Assembly (NCBI GenBank): GCA_963575745.1
Contig: CAUYUJ010015714.1
Span: 1 to 64,000 of the forward strand
Source of the DNA: Prorocentrum cordatum
Lineage: Eukaryota > Sar > Dinophyceae > Prorocentrales > Prorocentraceae
DNA length: 64,000 bases
Reading direction: 5' to 3'
Made by a program: the position numbers and the translations under genes. Below are positions 22,474-33,277 of the stretch, in pieces (position 1 is the stretch's first letter; every line of letters begins with the position of its first letter). The notes beneath the pieces were generated by a model. It had not been told where the DNA came from and did no database searches. It was given only the letters and a program-made list of their open reading frames with translations.

Positions 22474-23613
22474 GTGGCGATCACCAACCCCTCCTCGCAA
22501 AGGTACTGCACCAAATCTCCTTCAGATGCTGCGTCAACCTTACCGCTACCCCCCTCGAGGCTGACGAAGCGGCCAGACTCATCCTCCAAGGAAGCGTCGC
22601 CGCTTACACCGACCAGCAAGGGGACAGCGACGACGACGTCATCGACGGAAACGAGCCCCCCAGGCACGACAACCCGGACGAGACAGCTGCGTGGACTGTC
22701 ATGCGAGGCACTTGCCGCACGTGCCAGCCCCCAAGCTATCCCCGAAAGGACCATCTGCGGGGCTGCCAGGCCACACATGACCCGGCAAGCTCACAGGGCG
22801 GGAGGAGAGGTACGCAGACTCCCGGTGGTCACCAGACACCACAACGCAGGGGACAAGCTGGCGGTCATGCAGGCCTCACAGTTGCGCGCAGGATGGACGC
22901 CACCAGGACAGGGCTGGTTCCCCTGCCCCAGAACAGACAACAACCCCATTGCAAACTGGACGTCGGCGTACTGCCGAGAACGCCGTGCGCACACCACAAC
23001 GCTGACAGCCGACACAGACCTAGAACCCGGGGGTGAAGTCACCGTCCGCAGCTCCCCCTTCCCAGACACCAGCAGCACCCAATGGCCATATGAAGTCACC
23101 TTCGACGGCGGCGCCCGGAGCATCGAAGGCCGCACCAAAGTCTCAGGGGCAGGCGCTCCCCTGTGGCATCATGACCCCGCCACCGGGACCCCCAAAGTTA
23201 TCGCGGTTGCCATCGTCGCCCCCCCTGACTGCAGCAGCGCGCAAATGGCGGAGGTGGCTGGCTGCCGCGCGGGTCTTGCCCTGCTACCCCACCTACGAGG
23301 CCCCCTCCGGGCCGCCAGGGTCGTAGGTGACAACCTAGCCGCCATGCGGCACGGGGCAGGCACTGCCAGATACCGGAGACTTCACCTGGCCCAGCAAATG
23401 GAGGACGCCCTTGGGCAAGCGGAGAACGCCGGCTGGGTGCTCGCATGGCAGGCAGTCAGACGGCGACTGAACAAGGCAGCCGACAGCCTGGCCACCATCG
23501 GGGTCTATACTGGGCCGACGCCCTACTCAGGGAGGGCGAAACCACCGTCCGTGCGCGCATCTGGTGGGTGGGCACCGCCCCGGACCCCCCAGTCACTTCC
23601 CTGCCAGGATTAG
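22474..23613 (+). pseudogene. RNase H domain of the large retroelement
   Basis: An open frame of 379 codons. Its C-terminal third is a type-I RNase H: YEVTFDGGARS (first Asp, about 23,092), AQMAEVAGCRAGL (Glu), ARVVGDNLAAM (second Asp) and RRRLNKAADSLA (the Asn-x-x-Ala-Asp end motif, about 23,460-23,495). All four catalytic positions are present. Upstream, in the adjacent frame at about 22,700-22,770, lies a small Cys/His cluster CRTCQ...HLRGC. The domain would remove RNA from the RNA-DNA hybrid during integration. Confidence 0.8.
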
Positions 23614-23639
23614 TCAAGACATCATTCCGCGCGCGAGAG

Positions 23640-24062
23640 TGCCCCTGGCTTCGCTAGGCTCACTTCAACGGCGAATGGTGCTGGTGGTGCGAGCTCTGCC
23701 AGAGGTACTGCGACGGCAAAGGGCATCTCCTCGCGTGAGAGCACTGGAACGAAGGCGACAAGCAGTGGGGCAACGGGTGGCCCGACCCACAGGAGTTCAC
23801 CTCACCTGGCAATTTCTGGACCATGACAAACGGGACGGAACACGACCGCGTGCGCAATTGCAAGATCAGCAGGCTCCGCTGGGACGGTTGGAAGAAGCCA
23901 GCGCCAGAGAAGGTTCATGGTCAGCCCCACCTCCCAGAGTGGACTTTCCCAGGCGACTGGGACTACGTGCCAGTCAACTTTCCTTACAGGGACGACGCCC
24001 ACGACTTCTTCACCCCCACCGGCACCATCCACTCCAGTGCCCCTCCCCGCCCGCGCAGCTGA
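23640..24062 (+). pseudogene. Zinc-finger-like segment after RNase H
   Basis: In the + frame ending at 24,062, the words EWCWWCELCQRYCDGKGH and EHWNEG form a Cys-Cys-His-His-like cluster at about 23,670-23,755. A Trp/Pro-rich stretch follows (PEWTFPGDWDYVPVNFPY). A TGA follows HLLA inside the cluster. A related CELC word (WLCELCWIKS) recurs at about 28,530 in the same retroelement. Function unknown; perhaps nucleic-acid binding. Confidence 0.4.
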
Positions 24063-24239
24063 GGTTGGCCTGGGGGAGAGCGTCAAGGGGGGGGCCCAGC
24101 GTCTGGGGCACCCCTGGCCTACTCTCCGCGCCGCGCCCAGAGTTCTCAGCCAGGCGCGACGCAGGGGGCAGCAGGCCCAACGCCTCCAGCAGGGCCTCCT
24201 CTCAGGAGTCCGCGGACAGGCCCCGATTCGAGGCAGATG

Positions 24240-27200
24240 AGAGCGCGGGGCAGCGCAGCCAGCACGGCGCACCCCCAGCGGAGATAAGGAAGGTATCGCT
24301 TGAGTCGTCTGCTGTGGCCGCCGCCGACGCCATCAAACAGCGATGCACCGTTCCTGCCAGCAGCGCAACCGCCCAGCTCCGTCTGCACACCCCCCTGGGG
24401 GCAATCGCAGAGGGCGTGAACCTCCCAAAGCACTGGGAGCAGGACCTGCGGCAAAGGCGGCGCAGCCTCGAAAGGCTGGCCTGGGCCGAATGCATGGCAG
24501 CCACAGAGACTGTTCGGGACAGCTCTACCAAGGCCAGAACAGACCTGGAGAGAAGGCAATGCTGCGCTCCAGGCGTGTCAGTCACCCCCATCGACAAGGA
24601 TTCAGACTGCGACATCCTCGATCACTTTAATCTGAGGAACGCATTCCCCACCCAGGTCGGGCAACTGCTGTTTCACTTGCAATGGCCTCGGATGTTTAGG
24701 GTCCTCCTCAGAGGTCAGGACGCGGGGCAGGACGCCCTCATGCTGCTCCTCAGCATCACCAACCCAGCAGCGGACCAAGTGGCCACAGTCAAGCTCCTCT
24801 GGCCGCCAGACCTCGGAGGCACGGTACCCTCAAATGACTGCCAGGCACTGGGGCTCAGACAGGGATCGAGGTCCCCCAGCAACGAATGCATTGTGGCATA
24901 CGACGCCGAAAAATTTGGGGAGTTACACGCAGATGACAGGATCCCGAGACCCACCCACGTGGGACAACCGTGGCACAAAATGGACAGGGCCCCCTCCTTG
25001 CTCCAGTTTCGACGGATCTCCACCGCAATCACCGAGATCTACAAGCTACAGCAGGCTCCGCGCGACCTGGTCGGGACCCCCCTGGACGTCATCACCTACC
25101 TCCTCACTTTTTGCACGGATGACAAGAAGGACAAGATGCGGGCCGACGGCGTACGCAACGCATCACAGTGTGGGCAAACCCTACTTGCTCGCGCCACGGC
25201 CACCCTTGAGGCGCGCTTCCCCAGCACCAGCCAGCCAGCAGCGAACGCCAGCACAGCGCTACCCGACCCCCCCACGGAGCCCCCGGCTGCCGCCCCCTTC
25301 TCAGACCCAGAGGTGGACGAAGCCATCGGACAAGTCTTCCAGCGCGCCAGGGACCTACCACAGCATGCGGCCCTCGATGAAGGGGCCAGACGCCACAGCC
25401 TCAACCGTGACGCTACAAGGGCCCCCACCGCCTCCACCTTGCACCACGTAGCAATCGCACACGGGCCCCCCAGCACAGACAAGACAATCTTCTCCGCTGC
25501 CACTATGGACACATGGGGAAACGCCCTCCCGGATGGACTGGCAGTCGCCCTGGCCGCAGGCTCCAACACGGCCGCCGACCAGCCGGCGCTCGGGCTAATC
25601 AGCGCGCGACACGCAAACAAGTTGGGCCCCCTCACAGGGTTCCCGACCAGGCGCGTGCGCTTGGCCAAAGAATTCAAAGTTGCCAAGGCGCTTGCAGCGT
25701 TCACCCCCGGAAGGCACTACCATAGAGCCACCAGCAGGTACCCATGCGAAGGTGGATTCCCCAAAGACTTCCCCGCATTTCGGACCGAGCTACTCATGGA
25801 CGCCAAGACAATCATCGCCACGCATGAATCTGCGGAGGCACTACAGAAGGCCGCCCACGTCGCCCTACTCATCATAGACGAGGCTGGGCAAGCGCACGAG
25901 CTAATGGCCGCCATGTCCCTGGACAGCGTCATCCGCTCCGGTGGGCACCTAGTGTTGGTTGGCGACCCCAGGCAGCTCCCCCCCGCAGTCATCTCCAGGA
26001 ACGCGGCGGACCAAGGGTTATGCCTCTCCATCTTTGACCGCCTCCACCATGCCCTGGGGGGGCGACCAGTCCGCCGTGGTGCAACTCAGCCTCTGCTACC
26101 GCATGCGCCCCCTGCTATTGGCCTGGCCGAGCTGTGTCTTTTACAACAACACAATGCACGCTGGCCTAACATACCCCCTGTCGCAGAGACCCCTGATCGA
26201 AGGACTCCCATGGCGGGCCCCCCATCCCCTGGGACGACACCAGAATCGTTGACCTAACAGAAGCGGCGGGCACCACCGAGGACGACATGGAGCACATGTT
26301 GCGCGGCCTGGATCCAGGGAATCAGCGCAAAGTGGAGCGGCACCGCTTCCTACTGGTGGACAACCCCTCCTTGGAGGTCACTTCGAGGCTGCGCGCAGGA
26401 TACGCCAACCTACTGGAGGCAGCGCAGACTGTAGACATAGTGCGTGCCCTCCTGCCCGCCATGCGGAACGGCTCCACAGCGCGGGTGGTCGTCGGCAACC
26501 AGCTGCAGTGCGCCATCCTTGAAAACGGATGGCCGCAAAGCGTGCGCGGCATCAGTGGCGCCTTCAGGCGAGCCAAGACCAAGGGCAAATGGAAAGGGAA
26601 TGACGGGGCAGCCTCAGGCAATGAGCCCCCCCCCCCCAGACCGCCCCACCAACGCTGGCGACCACGCCAGCGTCTTCGTGCAGCGCCGCTCAGAGCTCAC
26701 AGGCATCTCCTTGAGCTTTCCTGGGCTGCGGAGCCTCGCTGAGGAGCACCTGGCAAGCGGCGAGCTCACCATTTCAACCATTGACTCCAGCCAAGGCGGC
26801 GAAGCCGACCTGGTCATCTTCCTGACAACCAGGTCTAACAGTTGGCACGATTGGGGCTTCATGGACATTGCCAACAGGGTGAACGTGGCAATCGCCCGCG
26901 CCACCTGCAATGTGGTCACTATCGGTGACGGGATGATGCTCGGCACCGCGACAGGTTCGCGCCTACGGGAGCTCTCTGAGTACGGAAGGTTCGCCAAGCT
27001 CTGGGCTCGCTTCTCGCACTCGGGGGACATGGGCGACAGGTGGACACTGGCAGTCGACAGGGGATTCGATCCCATCCCAGGTCTAACCACATGGATCCCG
27101 GCTTCCCCCTCCCACACATGAGACGAGGTCATCAAGGGACTCGACAATGCCATCGGGGAAGCCCGTGCCTCCATGGAAAAGAACTTTGCAGATCGGGTAG

Positions 27201-27496
27201 CAGCGCCGCTCGACCCGGAGTTCTCATGGGACAACCTAGGCGACGCCATCAGGAGCAGTCTGCAGAGACTCGTCGAGGACCCAGCCATGGGTGTCGTCCT
27301 ATACACCGTCTCTGGGCTTCACCCCCAGCAATGGTCCATAGCTGACGCACCGAGGCAGCCCGGCCGGCTCGACCTCAAAGCATGGAGCCACCTAGGATTC
27401 TGCACCGACGCCGAGCTCGGCATAGACGCAAGCAACCTGGTCTACAATCTCACGTGGGCGGCACTGGTCTGGTTCCTCGGGTTGGGCACCCCCTAG
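24240..27496 (+). pseudogene. UPF1/DNA2-like superfamily 1 helicase in the retroelement
   Basis: A long + frame (to about 26,050) carries an unassigned N-terminal region of about 350 residues and then SF1 helicase motifs. Motif I reads AIAHGPPSTDKT (25,448-25,486); motif II IDEAGQA (about 25,876-25,893); motif III VGDPRQLPPAV. In adjacent frames come motif IV QLSLCYRMRP (about 26,085-26,110), motif V TIDSSQGGEADLVI (about 26,780-26,820) and motif VI NVAIARA (about 26,882-26,905). This set is that of the UPF1/SENP/DNA2 family of RNA/DNA helicases. Oddities: the Walker A loop GPPGTGKT has become GPPSTDKT, which should weaken ATP binding. Frameshifts fall in a G7 run at 26,057 and a C11 run near 26,627. 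A TGA at 27,120 interrupts a frame that then continues to 27,496. Same strand and spacing as the flanking retroelement domains. Confidence 0.75.
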
Positions 27497-27547
27497 GCCA
27501 CCTCGCGCCTGGCCGTCCCCGAGGCGTCGCTCCCCCCACTACCCTTC

Positions 27548-28735
27548 GTGAAGGGCGCCAGCCACCGCCCCAAGAGCACCAGCCGATGCACTCCCAAGGA
27601 CGTGTTACAGCAACTCCCAGCGGCTTGGAGCCAAGAGACGGGGAAATGCAAGCGGCACCGTGCGCGCCCAGGGATGCAGCACCTGAAGTCTCTGCTCCGC
27701 CCAGGCCAAGCTGATTCGGAGCTACGGCAGTCTCCTCAGCAGCGACGGGCTCCCCATGGACACCCCCGCGCTCAGGGTCCTCCTGGTGGTTATGATGCTC
27801 CAACTGCGAGAGCCCCGCGCGACGCCATGGCCATTCCCACGCCCCGAGGCCATGGGGGGCATCATCGAGGCAGCCGTGAGCCTCTGCTTCCCCTGGCAGA
27901 ATGTCCACACAGAGCACAGGGAACAGTTCGCAGGGCCTGGGGCTTCGACTTGTGCGGCCTCGCATCCCTCCACGGGAAGATGGGGGACGCCATCAAGCAT
28001 ATCAGCACGCTCGCCACCTACGCCCACCACCACCACCAGGTTGCGACCAACAGCGGGTGCCCAACCACGTGGACAGGGATGCTGGACTATAAGTTCACGC
28101 TGGAGGCCCCCATGCGGGCCCTGGAAGCAATCGTCAAGCCGGCCGACATCAAGTCCCTGAGCGAGGGAAGTTGCTCCATCTGCACACTACACAAGGAGCT
28201 CAGCGAGCTCAGCGGGGCCGAGGACAGGCTCGGCCGCCCTAACACAATGGCAGACCTGGAATACATCGGCGGGGGAATCGCCATGTCCAACAAGCGCCTC
28301 GACGAAGACTCCCCGGCATCCCCGGCCCCCGGCACGGCACTCAACCCACCCAGGGTAAGCGACGACAGGTTCCACACCAGGCAGCAGGCCGGCAGCTTCG
28401 ACTGCGACGGGCGCCCGAACGCCGGGCTGCAGGGCTCGGCAGGCACCTGGGAGGACGACGACACAAGGGAGCTACTGGCGCAGAACCGCTCCCAAGCGTA
28501 CCTGCAAGGCCGAAACTGTAGGTGGCTGTGCGAGCTGTGCTGGATCAAGTCGCTGGAAAGCAGAGGCATCGAGGTCCCCCTGACCGAAAACAAGGACCTC
28601 AGCAACGAGAAGTCGCTCCAGCAGCGCCTACTGACGTACAAGCGCACATTGGACGAGGCTCGCAACCGAAAGAGAGCCCGCGCCCCCCCTCCTGGATCGG
28701 CTCCCAATCGGGCACGGGCAACCGGACAATGCGCA
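27548..28735 (+). pseudogene. Unknown retroelement-associated coding region 1
   Basis: Continuation of the + strand coding region. After a TAG at 27,494-27,496 the protein-like sequence runs through two frames: a helical stretch TPALRVLLVVMMLQLREP in the frame at about 27,756, then FDLCGLASLHGKMGDAIKHI and onward to about 28,700 in the first frame. The later part is rich in charged residues and contains WLCELCWIKSLESRG, then a predicted helical end. No family is recognised. It may be a second accessory protein of the large retroelement. Confidence 0.4.
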
Positions 28736-28739
28736 ATTC

Positions 28740-29961
28740 CCCTCCTGCCTGCGCGACCTTGTCATGAACGCCCCGCCCGTCTACAGGCCGCGGGCAGTCG
28801 GCGCCGCCCTCCCAGCCCACGGGCTGTCCGACGGCAGATTCACACCATGTGAACCCCTCCTCCGCCATGTGCGACACCTGCCCCGCGGGGTCGCCACTGC
28901 TCGCGTGGTCGACAAACAGCCCCGCACTCGGCTGCTTCATGTGGAGCCCGGAGCCAGGTGCGCCGCGCAACGACGAGACAGGGCTACCGCCTTGAGATAC
29001 CATGCCCGCGCTCTGGACCCAGCAGCAGTGGAACGCAGGTTGGGCCTGCAGGCGATGCCTCATCCACATCTGGAACGTAGCGCCCGGCACGCTCGACCGC
29101 ACCCTGGACCAGCACTCCTCAAGGGCATATCCCATCACCCCCACCAGGCGCGCAGCAACAGCAGAAGTGCAGGAGGATAGCTGCGACATCAGCGTCCACC
29201 TCTCCCCAGCTGGCGTCAACGCAGCGGCAAAGGACACATGCTCAAGGCCACCGGCCCCGAGGGGCGAGCTCACCCCCAACGACAGGGGGCACAACAGCGC
29301 GGCAGGAGAAAGCAGCGAACCTGTCAGGGTCGGACGCGACAGCAATTCCGTCTTCCCCAACGTGGGCCCTCCAGAGTGCCCCGTCCTACCAACCCAATCC
29401 ACCCTCAGGCTCTCCGGGGTGGAATCTGACGGCCCCGTTAACCCCTTGGTGAAGTACCTTCTGGAATGGAATCGTTCCGTGTACAAATGTTGGGCCGACC
29501 TCGCACAGCGGTGCGGCGACGGTATCCCAGGGGACAGAGCCGATGAGGGGTCGTGGCCCACAGCAAGCTTGCTCCCTTTCCTGGTAATGATCTACGGAGA
29601 GTCGATCCCAAACAACGGCCACCCCCCCGACATCCCATGGGACGGGCAACGGGCTGCAGTGGCCAGAGTGGTATACCACTTAATGAGATCCAACGGGAAG
29701 TACCAAGGCACATGGGATAGTTACGCTGCCAACCTGACAGAGCAGAGAGGCCAGTGCCCCTTCCGACAGCGGATCGGCACACTGCTTACATTCCCTGTGG
29801 AAATTGACCAGGCCGCCCTGGCCTGCGGCACCACCACCGCCCCGACCAAACGAGACCCGCGCGAGGCGGCCGCAGGCTCCTCAGCGAGGGGTGATTCACC
29901 AGCAGCAACCTGGCAGCTGGCTGAACAGAGCAGTCGAAACCGAGGACCCCCCCCCCGTGGA
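28740..29961 (+). pseudogene. Unknown retroelement-associated coding region 2
   Basis: Frame open from 29,002 to beyond 29,961, preceded by protein-like sequence in another frame from 28,740. Visible features are a CxxC pair in WNAGWACRRCLIHIWN (about 29,030) and a globular-looking segment at 29,440-29,800 (words YLLEWNRSVYKCWADLAQRC and LLPFLVMIYGESI). The frame runs into the left inverted repeat of the 29,962-33,265 element, so the protein is cut by that insertion. No family is recognised. Confidence 0.4.
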
Positions 29962-30040
29962 GTTGATAAAACCGTGTGTGCGTACCGCCTCGTTTTGCTG
30001 CGTTGCATCGCCATCACCAGCATCATCATCATCCTTGTAA

Positions 30041-30240
30041 TCAACTTGTAATCCGCCACAAAAGAAATCCATTTCAAATCCGCCACAAAAGGAATCAATT
30101 TGAAACCCGCCACAAACACAATTGATTTGTAATTCGCCAGAAAAGGGATCCATTTGTAATCCGACACAAAAGGAATCACTGTATATTTTGCCACAAAAGG
30201 AATCAATTCGTAATCCGCCACAAAAGAAAACCTTCTGTAG
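30041..30240. repeat. 27-bp tandem array, left side
   Basis: Seven units based on AATCCGCCACAAAAGGAATC followed by a T-rich spacer. The same unit, inverted and direct, makes up the palindrome at 32,290-33,140. Confidence 0.85.
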
Positions 30241-30249
30241 GGAGGGGGT

Positions 30250-31585
30250 GTAAATGGTGGGTCAATCGCTATTAGGATTCTATGAGAGGTGGATCCATCT
30301 GTCATCGGATTCTATTAGGATGGAAACATCTGGAATGGGATGATCTTAGAGGTGGATCCATCGCTAATAGGACCCCACTAGAGGTGGATCCATCTCATAT
30401 CGGATTTCATTACAGGTGAATCCATGTCTAATCGGATCCCAGTATAGGTGGACCCACCTCTAATAATATTAAATTAGAGGTGGATCCATCTGTAATAGGA
30501 TTCTGTTAGAGGTGAATCCATGTGTAGCAGGATTATATTAAAAGGTGGGCCCATCTCTGTTAGGATTCCATTTGGAGCGGATCGATCTGTAGTAGACTTT
30601 CAGTTGAGATGGGCCCATCTCTCATAGGATTCCGTCAAGTGTGGATCCAGCTGTAGTCGGATTCCAGTAGAGATGGATCCATCTGTACCAGGATTCTAGT
30701 AGATGTGGATCCATCTGTAATAGGATTCCATCAGAGGTGGACCCATCTGTATCAGGATTCTGGTAGGATTGAATTGGGGGTGGACCCGTTTGTATTACGA
30801 TCCTATTAGAGGTAGATCCATATGTAATAGTATTTCTATTAGAAGTGGATTCATGTCATGTAGAACCCCATCAGAGGTAGGTGAACCCATCCCTAATAGG
30901 ATTCTCTCAGAGGTGGACCCATATGTAATAGGATTATATTAGAGGTGGGTCCATCTGCCATAGGGTTCTGTTAGAGATGGTTCCATCCGCATTAGGATTC
31001 CATTAGATCCATCTCTAATCAGATACTACTAGAGGTGGGTCCATCCTTAATAGGATCCCATTCGAGATGGATCCATTTGTCACAGGATTCTGTTAGAGGT
31101 GGACCAATCTCTAATAGCATGCCATTGGGGATGGAACCATCTTATTAGGATTCTATTAGAGGTGGATCCATATGTAATTGGAGTCCATTAGAGGTGTATC
31201 CATGTCTAATTTGGTGTTATCAGAGGTGGATCTATCGCTAATAGAATTATATTCGAGGTGGGCGCATCTGTAATGGGGTTCTATCAGACGTGGGTTCATT
31301 TGTAAAAGGATTCTATTAGCGGTGGGTCCATCCGTACCAGGATTCCATTCGAGGTGGATCCATCTCTGATGTGATGCCATTAGTTGTGGACCCATCTTTA
31401 ATGGGATTCTATTAGAGGCGGATCCATATCCCATACGATTATATTCAAGGTGGTTCCATCTGTAGTGGGATCTTTTCAGGGGTGGATCCATTCCTAATCG
31501 GATTCTATGGAAGGTGGATCCATATGTAATAGGATTCTCTCGGAAGTGGATCCATCTGTAGTACGATTCTACGAGAGGTGGGTGT
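30250..31585. repeat. 32-bp satellite array, about forty units
   Basis: Degenerate tandem copies of AGAGGTGGATCCATCTGTAA then TAGGATTCTATT. The spacing between successive GGTGGATCCAT words is 32 bp where measured. The unit contains a BamHI-type GGATCC palindrome. No gene is present. Confidence 0.9.
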
Positions 31586-31591
31586 CTTTTG

Positions 31592-32041
31592 TGATGACGA
31601 TGATGATGATGACGAGCATGCGTTTCAAGATGCTGCTGACGATGATGATGATGACGAGCATGTGTTTCAAGATGTTGCTGCTGATGATGGTGATGACGAG
31701 CATGTGTTTCATTGCGCTGCTGATGACGATGGTGATGACGAGCATGTGTTTCAAGATGCTGCCGATGACGATGGTGTTGACGAGCATGTGTTTCAATATG
31801 CTGCTGATGACGATGGCGCTGACCAGCATGCGTTTCAAGATGCTGCTGATGACGACGATGATGATGATGACGAGTATGTGTCTCAATATGCTGCCCATGA
31901 CGATGGTAACGACGAGCATGTGTTTCAAGATGCTGCTGATGACGATCATGATGATGAGTATGTGTTTCAAGATTCTGCTTATGACGATGGTGATGGCGAG
32001 CATGCGTTTCAAGATGTTGCTGATGATGATGGTGATGACGA
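31592..32041. repeat. 42-bp satellite array, about eleven units
   Basis: Units read GATGACGATGGTGATGACGA then GCATGTGTTTCAAGATGCTGCT, 42 bp or, with an extra codon, 45 bp. The period is a multiple of three. The + frame reads a 14-residue unit (DDDGDDEHVFQDAA) over 185 codons and one minus frame reads another (ISSILKHMLVITIV) over 199 codons. Neither has a start context or domain, so translation is doubtful. Confidence 0.85.
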
Positions 32042-32289
32042 GATGCGTTGGGGGCAATGCGTTGTCATAATGAGTTCCACAGAGCATAATCGAGTGGGAA
32101 GCACAGCCCACCAGACTAAAGTTATCCTCTCTTAACCCTTCTTCCTCCTCCTCCTCCTCCGCCTCCACCGCCGTCTCTTCCTCCTCACCCCTGTTACTTC
32201 CAGTGGGTGAGCGCCGAAGCGCGTTCCAGAGAGATTAATAAGCCTTTATATCTCGATTCTCCGGCCTCCGGAGGCCCGAAACAAACAAT

Positions 32290-33140
32290 ATTAGCGGATT
32301 GCAAATTGATTTCTTTTGTTGTTGAACTACAAAAGGGAATCCGTTGGTGGTGAACTACACATTTTTTTTGTGGCAGATTGCAAAAGGATTCCTTTTGTGG
32401 AGAATTACAAAAGGACTTCTTTTGTCGAGGATCACATGATGATTCTTTTTTGTGGCGGATTACAAAAGGATTCCTTTTGTGGAGGATTGCAAAAGGATTC
32501 CTTTTGTGGAGGATTACAAAGGGATTCCCCTTGATGGAGGAATACAATGGGATTCCTTTTGTGGAGGATTACAAATTGATTTCCTTTGAGGGTTCTCCTG
32601 GAAGTGAACCAGGGGACAAAAGAAAAAAATAGAAAATCATTAAAATTTAAAAAAATACAGGTTTTCAGTGAATTTCCAATGTTTTGAAGCAGAAACATAT
32701 AAAAAACACAGCATTTCCAAGGTCTTGAGGCCCAAACCATATGAAAACACATCATTGTTGTATTCGGATTGTGAACATGCTGTGTTTTTTATATGTTTTT
32801 GCTTCCAAACATTGGAAACTCATTGGAAACCTGCCATTTTCTAAATGTTCAATGTTTTTTTTTTTTTTTTCTTTTGTCCCCTGGTTCACTTCCAGGAGAG
32901 CCCTCAAAGGACATCAATTTGTAATCCTCCACCAAAGGAATCCCATTGTATTCCTCCACCAAGGGGAATCCCTTCGTAATCCTCCACAAGGAATCCTTTT
33001 GCAATCCTCCACAAAAGGAATCCTTTTGTAATCCGCCACAAAAGGAAACAATTTGCAATTCGCCATGAACAGAATTCCCTTTTAATTCCCTACAAAAGAA
33101 CTCAATTTAAAATTTGCCACAACAGGAATCGTTCTGCATT
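32290..33140. repeat. Large imperfect palindrome, arms of about 370-430 bp
   Basis: The left arm (32,290-32,722) and right arm (32,772-33,140) are reverse complements with indels. Both contain TCTCCTGGAAGTGAACCAGG, GGGACAAAAGAAAAAAA, TTTCCAATGTTT and ATATAAAAAACACAGCAT. The outer parts are 27-bp units GGATTACAAAAGGATTCCTT then TTGTGGA. The loop is about 50 bp around 32,745. Confidence 0.85.
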
Positions 33141-33277
33141 CCACTACTTTGAGCAATCCCTTTAAAGATGGCGAAAAGCATAATCAACAGGAAAGCAAGC
33201 AAATGAGAAGTAATAGACCAAAAACCGAGGTGGTACACACACACACACACACACGGTTTATCAACCTTACCCCCCCC

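Larger units (their letters stand above)
29962..33265. mobile_element. 3.3-kb inverted-repeat element made of nested satellites
   Basis: Left end GTTGATAAAACCGTGTGTGC then GTACCGCCTCG (29,962-29,993). Right end, read in reverse complement, GTTGATAAACCGTGTGTGTG, more GT, then GTACCACCTCGG (33,265-33,222). Inside are a 27-bp array, a 32-bp array, a 42-bp array, and a palindrome carrying the 27-bp family in both orientations. GC content is visibly lower than in flanking DNA. It interrupts the coding region of the large retroelement. No transposase is seen, so it would be non-autonomous. No clear target duplication was found; poly-C lies on both sides. Confidence 0.65.

Noticed and set aside
30005-30045. 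Minus-strand DYKDDDD, resembling a FLAG epitope or vector contamination
   Set aside because: It arises where an ATC/GAT triplet run meets GATTACAAG of the native 27-bp family; the following codons do not match the epitope end and no vector sequence surrounds it.
30041-32041. CRISPR-like arrays of 27, 32 and 42 bp
   Set aside because: The repeats are contiguous tandem units without unique spacers, and the context is eukaryotic with no cas genes.
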